Position numbers and translations under genes: made by a program. The notes below the pieces were generated by a model, which did no database searches, had not been told where the DNA came from, and was given only the letters and a program-made list of their open reading frames with translations. A stretch of DNA of 64,000 nt from Streptomyces sp. NRRL F-5630 (GTDB lineage Bacteria > Actinomycetota > Actinomycetes > Streptomycetales > Streptomycetaceae), in NCBI RefSeq assembly GCF_000719475.1, contig NZ_JOGO01000004.1, positions 214,796-278,795 of the forward strand, in the 5' to 3' direction. Position 1 is the first letter of the stretch, and each line of letters opens with the position of its first letter. This document shows positions 16,312 to 24,850 of this stretch, piece after piece.

Positions 16312-17757
16312 GTGACTGTCAACGAGGACTCGTTCACCAATTGGAAGACCCGCGAGGAGATCGCGGAATCGATGATCCCCGTCATCGGCAGGCTTCAGCG
16401 GCAACGGGACGTCACCGTGCTGCTGCACAGCCGCTCGCTGGTGAACAAGTCGGTGGTCGGGATTCTCAAGACCCACCGTTTCGCCCGGCAGATCGCGGGC
16501 GAGGAGCTGTCGGTCACCGAGACGATGCCGTTCCTCCAGGCGCTCACGACGCTCGACCTCGGTCCCTCGCAGATCGACATCGGCATGCTCGCCGCGACGT
16601 ACAAGAGCGACGAGCAGGGCCTGAGCGTCGCCGAGTTCACCGCCCGGGCCGTCGAGGGCGCGACCGGCGAGCGGAAGATCGAGCGCGGCGCCCCGCGCGA
16701 TGTCGTCCTCTACGGCTTCGGGCGGATCGGGCGGCTCCTGGCCCGGCTGCTCATCGAGAAGGCCGGCTCGGGCAACGGCCTGCGGCTGCGGGCCGTCGTG
16801 GTCCGCAAGGCCGCGGGCCAGGATCTCGTCAAGCGCGCCTCGCTCCTGCGCCGCGACTCGGTGCACGGCCAGTTCCAGGGCACCATCATCGTCGACGAGG
16901 AGAACGACACCCTCGTCGCCAACGGCAACGCGATCCGGTTCATCTACTCCGACGACCCGGCGACCGTCGACTACACCGCGTACGGCATCAACGACGCGAT
17001 CCTCGTCGACAACACGGGCCGCTGGCGCGACCGCGCGGGCCTCTCGCAGCACCTGCGCCCGGGTATCGCGAAGGTCGTCCTCACCGCGCCCGGGAAGGGC
17101 GACGTGCCGAACATCGTGCACGGCGTGAACCACGAGACGATCAAGCCGGACGAGCGGATCATCTCCTGCGCCTCCTGCACGACGAACGCGATCGTGCCGC
17201 CGCTCAAGGCGATGGCGGACGAGTTCGGCGTCGAGCGCGGACACGTCGAGACGGTGCACTCCTTCACCAACGACCAGAATCTGCTGGACAATTACCACAA
17301 GTCGGACCGCCGGGGGCGCTCCGCGCCGCTCAACATGGTCCTCACGGAGACGGGCGCCGCCTCGGCCGTCGCGAAGGCCCTGCCCGACCTCAAGGCGAAG
17401 ATCAGCGGCAGCTCGATCCGCGTCCCCGTCCCCGACGTGTCGATCGCGATCCTGAACCTCCAGCTGAGCCGCGGGACGAACCGCGAAGAGGTCCTCGCCC
17501 ACCTGCGCGAGGTCTCCCTCACCTCGCCGCTGCGCCGCCAGATCGACTTCACCACCTCCGCCGACGCCGTCTCCAGCGACTTCGTCGGCTCGCGCCACGC
17601 CTCGATCGTCGACGCCGGGGCGACCAAGGTCGACGGCGACAACGCGATCCTCTACCTCTGGTACGACAACGAGTTCGGCTACTCGTGCCAGGTGGTACGC
17701 GTCGTCCAGCACGTCTCGGGCGTCGAGTACCCGACCTTCCCGGCACCGCTCGGCTGA
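16312..17757 (+). CDS. gap: Glyceraldehyde-3-phosphate dehydrogenase with N-terminal extension
   Basis: 481 residues against about 335 for ordinary GAPDH. The first 120 residues form an extra domain (ESMIPVIGRLQRQRDVTVLLHSRSLVN and on) not found in glycolytic Gap. The Rossmann motif YGFGRIGR follows near residue 132. The catalytic Cys is in ISCASCTTNAIVPPLKAM near 285, the partner His in HSFTNDQNLLDNYH, and the C-terminal signature is WYDNEFGYS. This long form occurs as a second gap gene in many actinobacteria. It oxidises glyceraldehyde-3-phosphate or works in the gluconeogenic direction. Start GTG at 16312. A strong hairpin follows the stop, so it is a single-gene unit. Confidence 0.92.
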   Translation: MTVNEDSFTNWKTREEIAESMIPVIGRLQRQRDVTVLLHSRSLVNKSVVGILKTHRFARQIAGEELSVTETMPFLQALTTLDLGPSQIDIGMLAATYKSDEQGLSVAEFTARAVEGATGERKIERGAPRDVVLYGFGRIGRLLARLLIEKAGSGNGLRLRAVVVRKAAGQDLVKRASLLRRDSVHGQFQGTIIVDEENDTLVANGNAIRFIYSDDPATVDYTAYGINDAILVDNTGRWRDRAGLSQHLRPGIAKVVLTAPGKGDVPNIVHGVNHETIKPDERIISCASCTTNAIVPPLKAMADEFGVERGHVETVHSFTNDQNLLDNYHKSDRRGRSAPLNMVLTETGAASAVAKALPDLKAKISGSSIRVPVPDVSIAILNLQLSRGTNREEVLAHLREVSLTSPLRRQIDFTTSADAVSSDFVGSRHASIVDAGATKVDGDNAILYLWYDNEFGYSCQVVRVVQHVSGVEYPTFPAPLG

Positions 17758-17765
17758 GCGTCCGT

Positions 17766-17809
17766 CCGAAGGGGCCGTCGGTGGGATCTTCCACCGGCGG
17801 CCCCTTCGG
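17766..17809 (+). terminator. Terminator hairpin after the GAPDH gene
   Basis: A 19-base arm (17766-17784) pairs with 17791-17809 with one mismatch and a six-base loop. It begins nine bases after the stop codon. The stretch from there to 17956 has nothing else apart from a copy of the GTACGGGTACGG motif. Confidence 0.75.
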
Positions 17810-17956
17810 GCGTACGGGTACGGGCGGGCCCTCCCCCGCTGCGGACAGAGCCGGGCACACCCGCTCCCCGCCCTGCCGGACACCCCGTCCGCTACCGGGC
17901 GGTCCGGTGCCGCGTGCGGGCGAGGGACTAGGCGACGGTGCGGGAGTGGCGCGCGT

Positions 17957-19156
17957 TCACCGGTCGGCGGCGAGACCGAGGGCCGGGTCCGGGGTCGGCT
18001 CGCCACCCGGGTCGGGGGCGGGACCGGCGGCCGTGCCGGGCTCCCAGTGCCGCTCCAGCGGCAGCGAGACCGCGCGCCACCACGGCTCCTCCGGCAGCTC
18101 GCCGGTGGGCTCGAAGGGCTGGCCCGGGCGTGGGAAGGCGATGCGGGAGCCGGAGGCGTCGCCGAGGTCCTTCGTCCACTCGGCGGGCTCGGCCCACGGG
18201 TGCGGGGCGAGGTTGAAGGTGCCCCAGTGGATCGGCAGGAGGACGCCGCCACCGAGGTCCCCGTGGGCGCGCAGCGCCTCGGCGGGGGTCATGTGGATGT
18301 CGGGCCAGTACTCGCTGTAGGCGCCGAGCTGGATCATGGTGACGTCGAAGGGGCCGTGCTCGCGGCCGATCTCGGCGAAGCCGGGGAAGTACCCGGTGTC
18401 CCCGCTGTGGAAGACGCGGTGCTCGGGCCCCGCCACGACCCAGGAGGCCCACAGCGTGTGCTGCGTGTTGCGCAGGCCGCGCCCGCAGAAGTGACGGGCG
18501 GGCGTCGCGGTCAGCCGCACCCCCGCCAGCTCCGTCGACTCGTGCCAGTCCAGCTCCCGGACGAGCGCGTCGGGCACTCCCCAGCGCTCCAGGTGGGCGC
18601 CGATGCCGAGCGGGACGACGAAGGTGGTGCCGCTGGCCGCGAGCGCGCGGATCGAGGGCATGTCGAGGTGGTCGTAGTGGTCGTGCGAGATGACCACGGC
18701 GTCGACGCGGTCGAGCGCGGTGAGCGGGAACGGGACGGGGTGCAGGCGCTTGGGCCCGGCGAAGGAGAAGGGGGAGCAGCGCTCGCCCCACACCGGGTCG
18801 AAGAGGATGCGGGCGCCGTCGATCTCGGTGAGCACCGAGGAGTGCCCGGTCCAGGTGACGCGCAGGCCGTCGCGCGGGGGGCGCGCGAGGTCGGCGAGGG
18901 TCGTGGGGTGCACGGGGAGGACTCCGGAGGGGGCGCGCCGGGCGCGGTCCTCGGAGCGGAAGTAGGTGCGCAGGAGTTCCTTGCGGTCCGGCGTGGGGGC
19001 GCCGCCCGTCGTCTCGCCCGTGGGGCCCTCGGGGTTGGTGAAGACGCCCTTGGCCGGGTCGAAGTGCGGGGAGCGGCGGATGCGGGCCATGCGGGCGCCG
19101 CTCGGGTCGGCCCCGAAGGCCGGCGGAGAGGGAAGGCGGCGGCGGGTGGGGGGCAC
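17957..19156 (-). CDS. MBL-fold metallo-hydrolase (NAPE-PLD/UlaG-like)
   Basis: 399 residues. The metallo-beta-lactamase fold is shown by TWTGHSSVLTEIDGARILFDPVW (strand pair ahead of the active site). The metal-binding motif is VVISHDHYDHLDMPSI (HxHxDH). Further ligands are FHSGDTGYFPGF (Asp) and LPIHWGTFNL (His). The layout, with a long N-terminal segment carrying FDPAKGVFTNPEGP, matches the group related to N-acylphosphatidylethanolamine phospholipase D and UlaG lactonases, so a phosphodiesterase or lactonase role is plausible. The next same-strand gene, the SGNH hydrolase, is 149 bases upstream. Confidence 0.85.
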   Translation of the reverse strand: MPPTRRRLPSPPAFGADPSGARMARIRRSPHFDPAKGVFTNPEGPTGETTGGAPTPDRKELLRTYFRSEDRARRAPSGVLPVHPTTLADLARPPRDGLRVTWTGHSSVLTEIDGARILFDPVWGERCSPFSFAGPKRLHPVPFPLTALDRVDAVVISHDHYDHLDMPSIRALAASGTTFVVPLGIGAHLERWGVPDALVRELDWHESTELAGVRLTATPARHFCGRGLRNTQHTLWASWVVAGPEHRVFHSGDTGYFPGFAEIGREHGPFDVTMIQLGAYSEYWPDIHMTPAEALRAHGDLGGGVLLPIHWGTFNLAPHPWAEPAEWTKDLGDASGSRIAFPRPGQPFEPTGELPEEPWWRAVSLPLERHWEPGTAAGPAPDPGGEPTPDPALGLAADR

Positions 19157-19305
19157 GGTGTCTCCTCGGGTACGGAAGTTCCGGGGCGGTACGTGTCAAT
19201 ATTCGGCCGGTCCGTCGGCTCGGCGCCCGCCGGGGTGGGCCTTGCGGGGGCTCCGCCCCCAGGCCCCCGCCCCTCAAACGCCACGGCGCCCGGAATTGGT
19301 TCCCT

Positions 19306-20118
19306 CTACAGGGGCATGAGGTCGGGGCGCTTCGCGTGGACGTGGTCGCCCGAGGACTCGCCGCGCAGGCGGCGGCCGATCCAGGGGACGAGGTACGCAC
19401 GGGCCCAGGCGATGTCGTCGCGGCGCTCCACGAAGGTGCCGCGCGGGCGCAGCGGAGGCCAGGGCTGCTCGGGGTCGGCGGGGACGTCGAGGCCGAGGAG
19501 CTGGGCGGCGCGCAGGGCGACGCGGGTGTGGCCCTCGGGGCCGAGGTGGAGACGGTCGCTGTCCCAGGCGCGGCGGTCGCGGACCGAGCGCAGGGCCCAC
19601 AGGTCCAGGACGAGGCAGCCGTGGCGGTCGGCGACGGCGCGTACGTGTGCGTTGTACGTGGCGATCTTGCCGCGCAGGTGGCGCAGGACCGGCGTGTCCC
19701 GCGTGTCGAAGCCGGTCGCGATCATGACGGTGCCGGCGGCGGCCGAGAGCGTCTCGACGGCCTTCTCGAAGCGTTCGGCGAGGTCGTCCGGGTCGGTGCC
19801 GGGGCGCAGCACGTCGTTGCCGCCGGCGACGAAGGAGACGAGGTCGGGGGCGAGCGCCGCCGCGCGGGGGACCTGCTCCTCGGCGATCTGGTCGAGGAGC
19901 TTGCCGCGTACGGCGAGGTTGGCGTAGCGGAAGGCGGAGCGCTCGGGGAGGCGGTCGGCGAGCTGGACGGCGAGGCGGTCGGCCCAGCCGGTGAAGAGCC
20001 CGCCGGGACCGGGGTCACCGACGCCTTCGGTGAAGCTGTCGCCCACGGCCACGTACGACGTCACGGTGCCCTCGGGGCGGAGGGCCTTGCTGCTGGGAAT
20101 CCTCGCTTCTCGTGCCAC
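19306..20118 (-). CDS. SGNH/GDSL hydrolase
   Basis: About 270 residues. SGNH block I is YVAVGDSFTEGVGD (nucleophile Ser). The Gly oxyanion residue follows in the RYANLAVRG region. Block III is FVAGGNDVL (Asn), and block V is SDRLHLGPEGH (Asp and His). No signal peptide is seen, so it is probably a cytoplasmic esterase or acyl hydrolase. The start is uncertain. GTG at 20118 has an AAGGA about ten bases upstream; GTG at 20064 (just before SYVAVGDS) and a GTG at 20133 are alternatives. Confidence 0.85.
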   Translation of the reverse strand: MAREARIPSSKALRPEGTVTSYVAVGDSFTEGVGDPGPGGLFTGWADRLAVQLADRLPERSAFRYANLAVRGKLLDQIAEEQVPRAAALAPDLVSFVAGGNDVLRPGTDPDDLAERFEKAVETLSAAAGTVMIATGFDTRDTPVLRHLRGKIATYNAHVRAVADRHGCLVLDLWALRSVRDRRAWDSDRLHLGPEGHTRVALRAAQLLGLDVPADPEQPWPPLRPRGTFVERRDDIAWARAYLVPWIGRRLRGESSGDHVHAKRPDLMPL

Positions 20119-20257
20119 CTCGGCATCCTTCACCCTTACGCCAGACTTACGCCACCGTAGGGAGGGGGTGACGCGAAGTGAGAAAGGCCACCGGTCAAGA
20201 AAGCCCCAACCACGGAATAAACGGGACCCCTTGGCGGTCCTGTCCCCCAACGGCCGG

Positions 20258-20289
20258 GACGGCCCGCCCCGTGGAGGGGGCGGGCCGTC
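20258..20289 (-). terminator. Terminator hairpin after the M23 peptidase gene
   Basis: GACGGCCCGCCCC (20258-20270) is perfectly complementary to 20277-20289 with a six-base loop. It starts 22 bases past the stop codon of the M23 gene on the minus strand, so it isolates the riboswitch-controlled gene from the SGNH gene downstream. Confidence 0.7.
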
Positions 20290-20311
20290 ACGACGCGCGG
20301 AGGTACGGCGC

Positions 20312-21040
20312 TCAGGCGGTGACGCCGTGCTGGGCGAGGAAGGTGATCGGGTTGACGTCGCTCCCGTAGTCGGGGCCCGTGCGGACCTCGAAGTGCAGGT
20401 GCGGGCCGGTCACGTTGCCGGTCGCGCCGGAGAGGGCGATCTGCTGGCCCTCGGCGACGGACTGGCCGGCCGAGACCTTGAACGCGGAGAGGTGGGCGTA
20501 CTGGCTGTAGTGGCCGTCCGCGTGCTTGATGACGACCTGGTTGCCGTAGGCGCCGCCCCAGCCCGCGGCGACGACCGTGCCGGCGGCGATGGACTTGACG
20601 GGGGTGCCGGTGCCGACCGGGAAGTCGGCACCGGTGTGGCCGTGCGACCACAGGTTGCCGCTGCGGCCGTAGCCGCTGCCCTTGACGCCGTCGACGGGCG
20701 CGGTCCAGCCGGTGCCCGTGGGGGCCTTCTTGGCGGTGGGCGCCGGGGCCGCGGCCTTCTTCACGACGAGCTTCGCACCGGGCTTGATGATGCCCGGGTT
20801 GGCGCCGATGGTGCCCTTGTTCTGCTCGTAGAGCCTCTTCCAGCCGCCGGAGACCTTCTCCTTCTTGGCGATCTTGATGAGCGTGTCACCGGTCTTGACG
20901 GTGTACGTCGCGTCCTTCGCGGGGCTCGCGGCGTGGGCGCCGCCGAGGGCGGTGAGCGGGAGTGCCACGGCTGCGGCACCGGTGGTGCCGAGCAGCGCGA
21001 GGCGACGGGTGAACGAGCGGCGGTTGGCCGTGGCGGACAT
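20312..21040 (-). CDS. Secreted LysM/M23 peptidoglycan endopeptidase
   Basis: 242 residues from ATG 21040. An AAGGA site precedes the start, which follows directly after the riboswitch. A signal peptide covers about residues 1-37 with a twin-arginine-like pair (RRSFTR) and an AHA cleavage site. A LysM domain follows (about 43-95, YTVKTGDTLIKIAKKEKVSGGWKRLY-type sequence in two halves). An M23 zinc peptidase domain comes last (about 135-235) with HTGADFPVG (His and Asp ligands) and GPHLHFEVR (HLH). It should cut peptide cross-links in the wall during growth or germination. Regulation by c-di-AMP is predicted from the leader. Confidence 0.92.
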   Translation of the reverse strand: MSATANRRSFTRRLALLGTTGAAAVALPLTALGGAHAASPAKDATYTVKTGDTLIKIAKKEKVSGGWKRLYEQNKGTIGANPGIIKPGAKLVVKKAAAPAPTAKKAPTGTGWTAPVDGVKGSGYGRSGNLWSHGHTGADFPVGTGTPVKSIAAGTVVAAGWGGAYGNQVVIKHADGHYSQYAHLSAFKVSAGQSVAEGQQIALSGATGNVTGPHLHFEVRTGPDYGSDVNPITFLAQHGVTA

Positions 21041-21045
21041 GCGGA

Positions 21046-21250
21046 TTCCTTCTCCGTCGCCTGCGGGGTGAGCTGTCGGGTTCGGGCTGGAGCTGCCCGG
21101 CCACCGGCGCGGTGCGCGCGGCGACTTCACCCCGAGCCGTCCCGGAGGGACCGGGAACGGCGTGAAGCGTGTGGGTCCCCCGCTCCTGCCGGTACGGGTG
21201 TGAGTGAGCGTGAGAGTCCGGGGCGGCGGCAGGATTCGGCGTTCCGGCCG
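21046..21250 (-). promoter_or_regulatory. ydaO/yuaA-type c-di-AMP riboswitch
   Basis: Read on the minus strand, the leader carries the family's conserved blocks in order. They are GCCGAATCCTGCC, then GGAGCGGGGGACCCA, then GGGGTGAAGTCGCC, then GAACCCGACAGCTCACC, and finally CGCAGGCG, just upstream of AAGGAATCCGCATG. This order and wording is that of the ydaO-yuaA aptamer. That riboswitch turns genes off on binding cyclic di-AMP and in actinobacteria typically precedes cell-wall hydrolases such as rpf and NlpC/P60 or M23 genes. I am confident of the family from the motif order; exact ends need a covariance search. Confidence 0.9.
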
Positions 21251-21261
21251 GACTGCTGGTG

Positions 21262-21291
21262 ACCGTAAAGGCAACGCGACACGCCGGACAA
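21262..21291 (-). promoter_or_regulatory. Promoter of the riboswitch-M23 unit
   Basis: On the minus strand, TTGTCC (21291-21286) and TACGGT (21267-21262) are separated by 18 bases, a good match to the Streptomyces housekeeping consensus. Transcription would start near 21255 and run straight into the riboswitch, giving a leader of about 215 bases. The rest of 21292-21577 shows no gene. Confidence 0.5.
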
Positions 21292-21577
21292 GCAGCCCTT
21301 TTGCGTTGCGAATCACATTTGGTGATCCATTCCGCAGATTTCCGTCACTCTCCGTGGAAACCATCCGATCCGGACAGAACCGGACGTACGGCTTTTGCAG
21401 CGAAAACGGGCCACGCCGCCCCGGCCGCCCTTCCGGCACCGTCCGTCACCGCTATGACGCTGCTCACCTCGGGGTTCTCCCGTGCTCCGGTACCTTGCCC
21501 GGCCCCGCCGTCCGTGCCAGTCTCGGCCTCGCGCCCACGCCGGCGAGCCGCGCCGGCGGCCCACCGGAAGGAGTCCC

Positions 21578-22414
21578 GTGACGCAGCCGCCCCCGGGGAC
21601 CGCGCCCGAGCCCGTCGTCGTCCCCCCGGCAGGACCGGATGAGCCCGCGCTGAGCGCCATCCGCAACTTCCGCGACGTGGGCGGGCTGCCCACGCGCGAC
21701 GGCCGCCGCACCCGGACCGGCGTCCTCTTCCGCAGCGGCCACCTCGCGCACGCGACCGCGGCCGACGCCGCCTACCTCGCCGGCCTCGGCCTCCACTCGG
21801 TCTTCGACTTCCGCAACGCCGCCGACCGCGCCCTCGAAGGCCCCGACGTCGAACTGCCCGGCGTGCGCAATGTGCACCTGCCGCTCAACGACCCTGCGGA
21901 GGGCGCGGAGTTCTGGCGGATCGTGCGGGACGGGGAGGTGGAGCAGTTGCGGGCCGCGCTCGGCGAGGGGCGCGGCGCGGCCCGCATGGAGGCCAGTTAC
22001 CGGCGGCTGATCAAGGAGCGCACCGCCGAACACGGGCGGCTGCTGCGGGCGCTCGCCGAGGACAGTGTGCCCGCGCTGCTGCACTGCGCGGCGGGCAAGG
22101 ACCGGGCGGGCATCTCGGTCGCGCTCGTCCTGCTCGCCGTGGGCGTGGAGGAAGCGGCGATCGAGGAGGACTACCTCAAGTCGAACGCGCGCCACCGCCG
22201 CTACCGCGTCTCACGCGGCGGGGACGCGGCGCCGCCGACGGACCCCGAGATCGCCGGACTCCTCGACCCGCTCTTCGCCGCGCGGGCGAGTTATCTGCAC
22301 GCCGCGCTGGAGACGATCGACTCGCACTGGGGCGGCAGGGACCGCTACTTCGGCGAGGTCCTGGGACTCGACGACGCGCTGCGCGAGCGGTTGCGGGAGC
22401 GGCTCGTGGAATAG
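21578..22414 (+). CDS. Tyrosine/lipid phosphatase, PtpB-like
   Basis: 278 residues from GTG 21578, with GAAGGAG six bases upstream. The N-terminal NFRDVGGLPTRDG is the family signature. The catalytic P-loop is LLHCAAGKDRAGISVAL near residue 167 (HCxxGKDRxG; the Lys and Asp variant is typical of the MptpB-type dual tyrosine/phosphoinositide phosphatases). Cys is the nucleophile. The C-terminal part (SYLHAALETIDSHWGGRDRYF) also matches this family. The partner substrate is unknown. Confidence 0.9.
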   Translation: MTQPPPGTAPEPVVVPPAGPDEPALSAIRNFRDVGGLPTRDGRRTRTGVLFRSGHLAHATAADAAYLAGLGLHSVFDFRNAADRALEGPDVELPGVRNVHLPLNDPAEGAEFWRIVRDGEVEQLRAALGEGRGAARMEASYRRLIKERTAEHGRLLRALAEDSVPALLHCAAGKDRAGISVALVLLAVGVEEAAIEEDYLKSNARHRRYRVSRGGDAAPPTDPEIAGLLDPLFAARASYLHAALETIDSHWGGRDRYFGEVLGLDDALRERLRERLVE

Positions 22415-22478
22415 GCGGCCGCGGGAGGGGGCGCGGGACGGGGGCGGCTCCGCCCGGGGGAGGTACCGCCCCTGACCG

Positions 22479-22739
22479 TCACTGGTTCTTGGCGCCCAGC
22501 ACGAAGAGCAGGTAGAGGAAGGCCGCGACGCCGTGCGCGGCGACGACGTAGACGAAGACGCGGACCCACAGGCCGGTCGGGATCTTGTCCTCGACGAAGC
22601 GGCGGAGCGAGCCGTCCTCCGGCGAGGACTGCGGGTCCTGCGAGGACCGCTGGGCGTGCGAGGACAGCGGTTCCGCGGCCCTCGGCTCCTCCGTCGCGGC
22701 TCGTCCGGCGGGCTCGGACGGGTACTCGGGCTCGGGCAT
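22479..22739 (-). CDS. Small membrane protein (DUF6126-type), partner of the XRE regulator
   Basis: 86 residues. The first 55 are acidic and Ser/Pro-rich. A single membrane helix follows near residues 63-82 (VRVFVYVVAAHGVAAFLYLLF), preceded by a conserved-looking FVEDKIPTGLW segment and followed by a short tail (GAKNQ). Its ATG overlaps the stop of the XRE gene by one base (TAATG), so the two are translated together. This gene pair recurs in Streptomyces as far as I recall. The function is unknown, and the coupling suggests that the regulator mainly controls this protein. Confidence 0.75.
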   Translation of the reverse strand: MPEPEYPSEPAGRAATEEPRAAEPLSSHAQRSSQDPQSSPEDGSLRRFVEDKIPTGLWVRVFVYVVAAHGVAAFLYLLFVLGAKNQ

Positions 22740-23353
22740 TACGCGCCTCCTGGGTGGACGTCGCCGAGGCAGAGCGCGCCGAGCGGGCTCTGCAAGAGCG
22801 TGTGGACGAAGAGCAGCACCGCGCCGTCCGGGTCCGCGGCGGCGATGCGGTGCGGGGTGAGCGAGTCGAAATGGGCGCTGTCGCCGGGTGCGAGCAGGTG
22901 CGCGCTGTCGCCCAGGCGCAGCCGCAGGCGTCCGGTCAGGACGTGCAGCCATTCCTCGCCCGGGTGCACGCGCACGATGTCGCCCTGGCTGCCGTAGGGG
23001 ACCCGTACGCGCAGCGCCTGCATCGCGCGCCCCGAGCCTCCCGCCTGCCAGTACGTCCAGCCGCCCGCCTCGGTGGGTTCCATGGCGCCGGCGCGGACGA
23101 CCGCGCCCGGTCCCGCGGGGGTCTCGCCGAGGAGTTCGGAGACCGTCGTACCGTAGGTACGGGCCAGGGCGAGCAGCATCGGCAGGCTCGGCTGCCTGCG
23201 GCCCGTCTCCAGCCGGGAGAGGTGGGCCGGGGAGAGACTCGCGGCGCGCGCGGCGGCCTCCAGCGTGAGCCCCGCGCGGCGGCGCAGTTCGCGCAGGTGC
23301 GGGGCGACGGTGACGGCGAGTTCTCCGGACGGGCCCTCGGGCTCGGTGCTCAT
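22739..23353 (-). CDS. XRE-family regulator with C-terminal cupin
   Basis: 204 residues. The helix-turn-helix is at about 15-70 (LRELRRRAGLTLEAAARAASLS, then HLSRLETGRRQPSLPMLLALA). The cupin sensor domain is at about 110-200, with IVRVHPGEEWLHVLTGRLRLRLGD and DSAHFDSLTPHRI. This architecture is common for repressors or activators of amine, polyamine or osmolyte genes. A large inverted repeat lies 22-54 bases before its start codon and is the likely autoregulatory site. It is adjacent to, and same strand as, the hpnO-like aminotransferase gene upstream. Confidence 0.87.
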   Translation of the reverse strand: MSTEPEGPSGELAVTVAPHLRELRRRAGLTLEAAARAASLSPAHLSRLETGRRQPSLPMLLALARTYGTTVSELLGETPAGPGAVVRAGAMEPTEAGGWTYWQAGGSGRAMQALRVRVPYGSQGDIVRVHPGEEWLHVLTGRLRLRLGDSAHLLAPGDSAHFDSLTPHRIAAADPDGAVLLFVHTLLQSPLGALCLGDVHPGGA

Positions 23354-23374
23354 GCCCCTATTCAGCCACCGCCG

Positions 23375-23407
23375 TGCCTCTCGGGCAAATTTCTTACCCG
23401 AGAGGCA
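23375..23407. promoter_or_regulatory. 33-base inverted repeat, probable XRE operator (or hpnO terminator)
   Basis: TGCCTCTCGGGCAA (23375-23388) pairs with TTACCCGAGAGGCA (23394-23407) with one mismatch and an AT-rich five-base spacer. It lies between the end of the hpnO-like gene (23420) and the XRE start (23353). The AT-rich centre and half-site spacing of about two turns favour an operator. The position also allows a terminator for the aminotransferase message, but no U-tract follows. Confidence 0.55.
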
Positions 23408-23419
23408 AAAAGCAGGGAT

Positions 23420-24850
23420 TCAGCGGTGGGCGACCGCCTGCTTCACGATGTTCTTCGCGAAGTCGCCCATGAGGCCGCCGTTGTGCGCGTCGTCCATGAC
23501 GGCGGTGAAGGCGTCCACGAAGCGGTCCGCGTCCTTCTCGTCGATCACGAGCGGCGGGATGAGCTTGATGACTTCGAGGTGGTCCCCGGAGACCTGCGTG
23601 AGGATGCGGTGCTTCTGGAGCAGCGGCACCACGACCATCTGCGCGAAGAGCCCCTTGCGCGCGGCCTGGAGCATGGCCCAGCGGCTGCGCAGCTTGAGCG
23701 AGTCGGGGCGGCCGAACTCGATGCCGATCATGAGGCCGCGCCCGCGGATGTCGGCGAGCATCTCGTACGCGGGGATCAGCTCGCTCAGGCGTCCCTTGAG
23801 GTAGTCCCCCGTGCGGCGCGCGTGGGCGACGATGTTCTCGTCCTCCATGACGTGCAGCACGGCGAGCCCCGCGGCCATCGCCTGCGCGTTGGCGCCGAAG
23901 CTCGCCGAGTGGACGAGGACGCGGTCCATCGAGGAGTAGACCTTCTTGAAGATCCACTCCTTGCCGAGCGTCGCGCTCACGGGGACGTAGCCGCCCGAGA
24001 GCGACTTCGCGACGCACACGAGGTCCGGCTCTACGCCCTCCTCGTGCTGGTAGGCGTAGAAGTCGCCGGTGCGCCCGAGGCCGGTCTGCACCTCGTCGGC
24101 GATGAGCAGGGCCTTGTGCTTGCGCAGCAGGTCCTGCGCCGCCTTGAGGTAGCCGGGCGGGGTCTCGGTGACGCCCTTGCCCTGGATCGGCTCGACGATG
24201 AGCCCGGCCACGTCGCCCTTGCGCAGCTCCCGCTCCAGCGCGGAGAGGTCCCCCACAGGCAGGGCGGTGTCGGGCAGCAGCGGCGCGAAGCCGTCGCGGA
24301 AGCCCTTCTCGCCGTTCACGGAGAGGGAGCCCGTGGTGAGGCCGTGGAAGGCGTGGTCGTAGTAGAGGACGCGCTCGCGCCCGGTCGCGAAGCGCGCGAA
24401 CTTGAGGGCCGTCTCGACGGCCTCGGTGCCGCTGTTGCCGAAGAAGACGCGGTCGAGGTGCGGACTGTGGGACAGCAGCTTCTCGGCGAGGAGACCGGGC
24501 AGCGGCTGGCAGTCGAAGCGCGTGAGGTCGGCGAGCTGGGCGTCGAGCACGTCGTGCAGCGCCTGGCGGACGACCGGGTGGTGGCGGCCGAGCCCCATGA
24601 CGCCGAAGCCGGCGAGCATGTCGAGGTAGTCCTGCCCCTGGTCGTCCCAGAAGTGAGCGCCCTGGCCGCGCTCGTAGTACTTGTCGAAACCGATCGTGTG
24701 GAGCATGCGCGGCAACTGGTGGTTGAGGTGCTTGGTGTGCAGTGCGTAGCGCTCGCGGCCGCGCGCCGCGAGCAGGCCGTTGAGATCGAACCCCTTGCCC
24801 CGCGTGCCCTCGCCCCCGGGAGCCGCTGCGTCCGTCGTGCCGGTGGTCAT
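23420..24850 (-). CDS. hpnO: HpnO-type class III aminotransferase (hopanoid side chain)
   Basis: 476 residues, PLP-dependent fold type I. Signatures are [17 protein letters not shown] (phosphate cup), [15 protein letters not shown] (Asp that contacts the pyridine nitrogen), and the Schiff-base Lys in [16 protein letters not shown]. In hopanoid clusters this enzyme aminates the C35 side-chain aldehyde to give aminobacteriohopanetriol. The GTG/ATG start region overlaps dxs by four bases (ATGA at 24847-24850), so it is translationally coupled to dxs. An ornithine or acetylornithine aminotransferase role is possible from sequence alone; the neighbours favour hopanoid synthesis. Confidence 0.85.
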   Translation of the reverse strand: MTTGTTDAAAPGGEGTRGKGFDLNGLLAARGRERYALHTKHLNHQLPRMLHTIGFDKYYERGQGAHFWDDQGQDYLDMLAGFGVMGLGRHHPVVRQALHDVLDAQLADLTRFDCQPLPGLLAEKLLSHSPHLDRVFFGNSGTEAVETALKFARFATGRERVLYYDHAFHGLTTGSLSVNGEKGFRDGFAPLLPDTALPVGDLSALERELRKGDVAGLIVEPIQGKGVTETPPGYLKAAQDLLRKHKALLIADEVQTGLGRTGDFYAYQHEEGVEPDLVCVAKSLSGGYVPVSATLGKEWIFKKVYSSMDRVLVHSASFGANAQAMAAGLAVLHVMEDENIVAHARRTGDYLKGRLSELIPAYEMLADIRGRGLMIGIEFGRPDSLKLRSRWAMLQAARKGLFAQMVVVPLLQKHRILTQVSGDHLEVIKLIPPLVIDEKDADRFVDAFTAVMDDAHNGGLMGDFAKNIVKQAVAHR

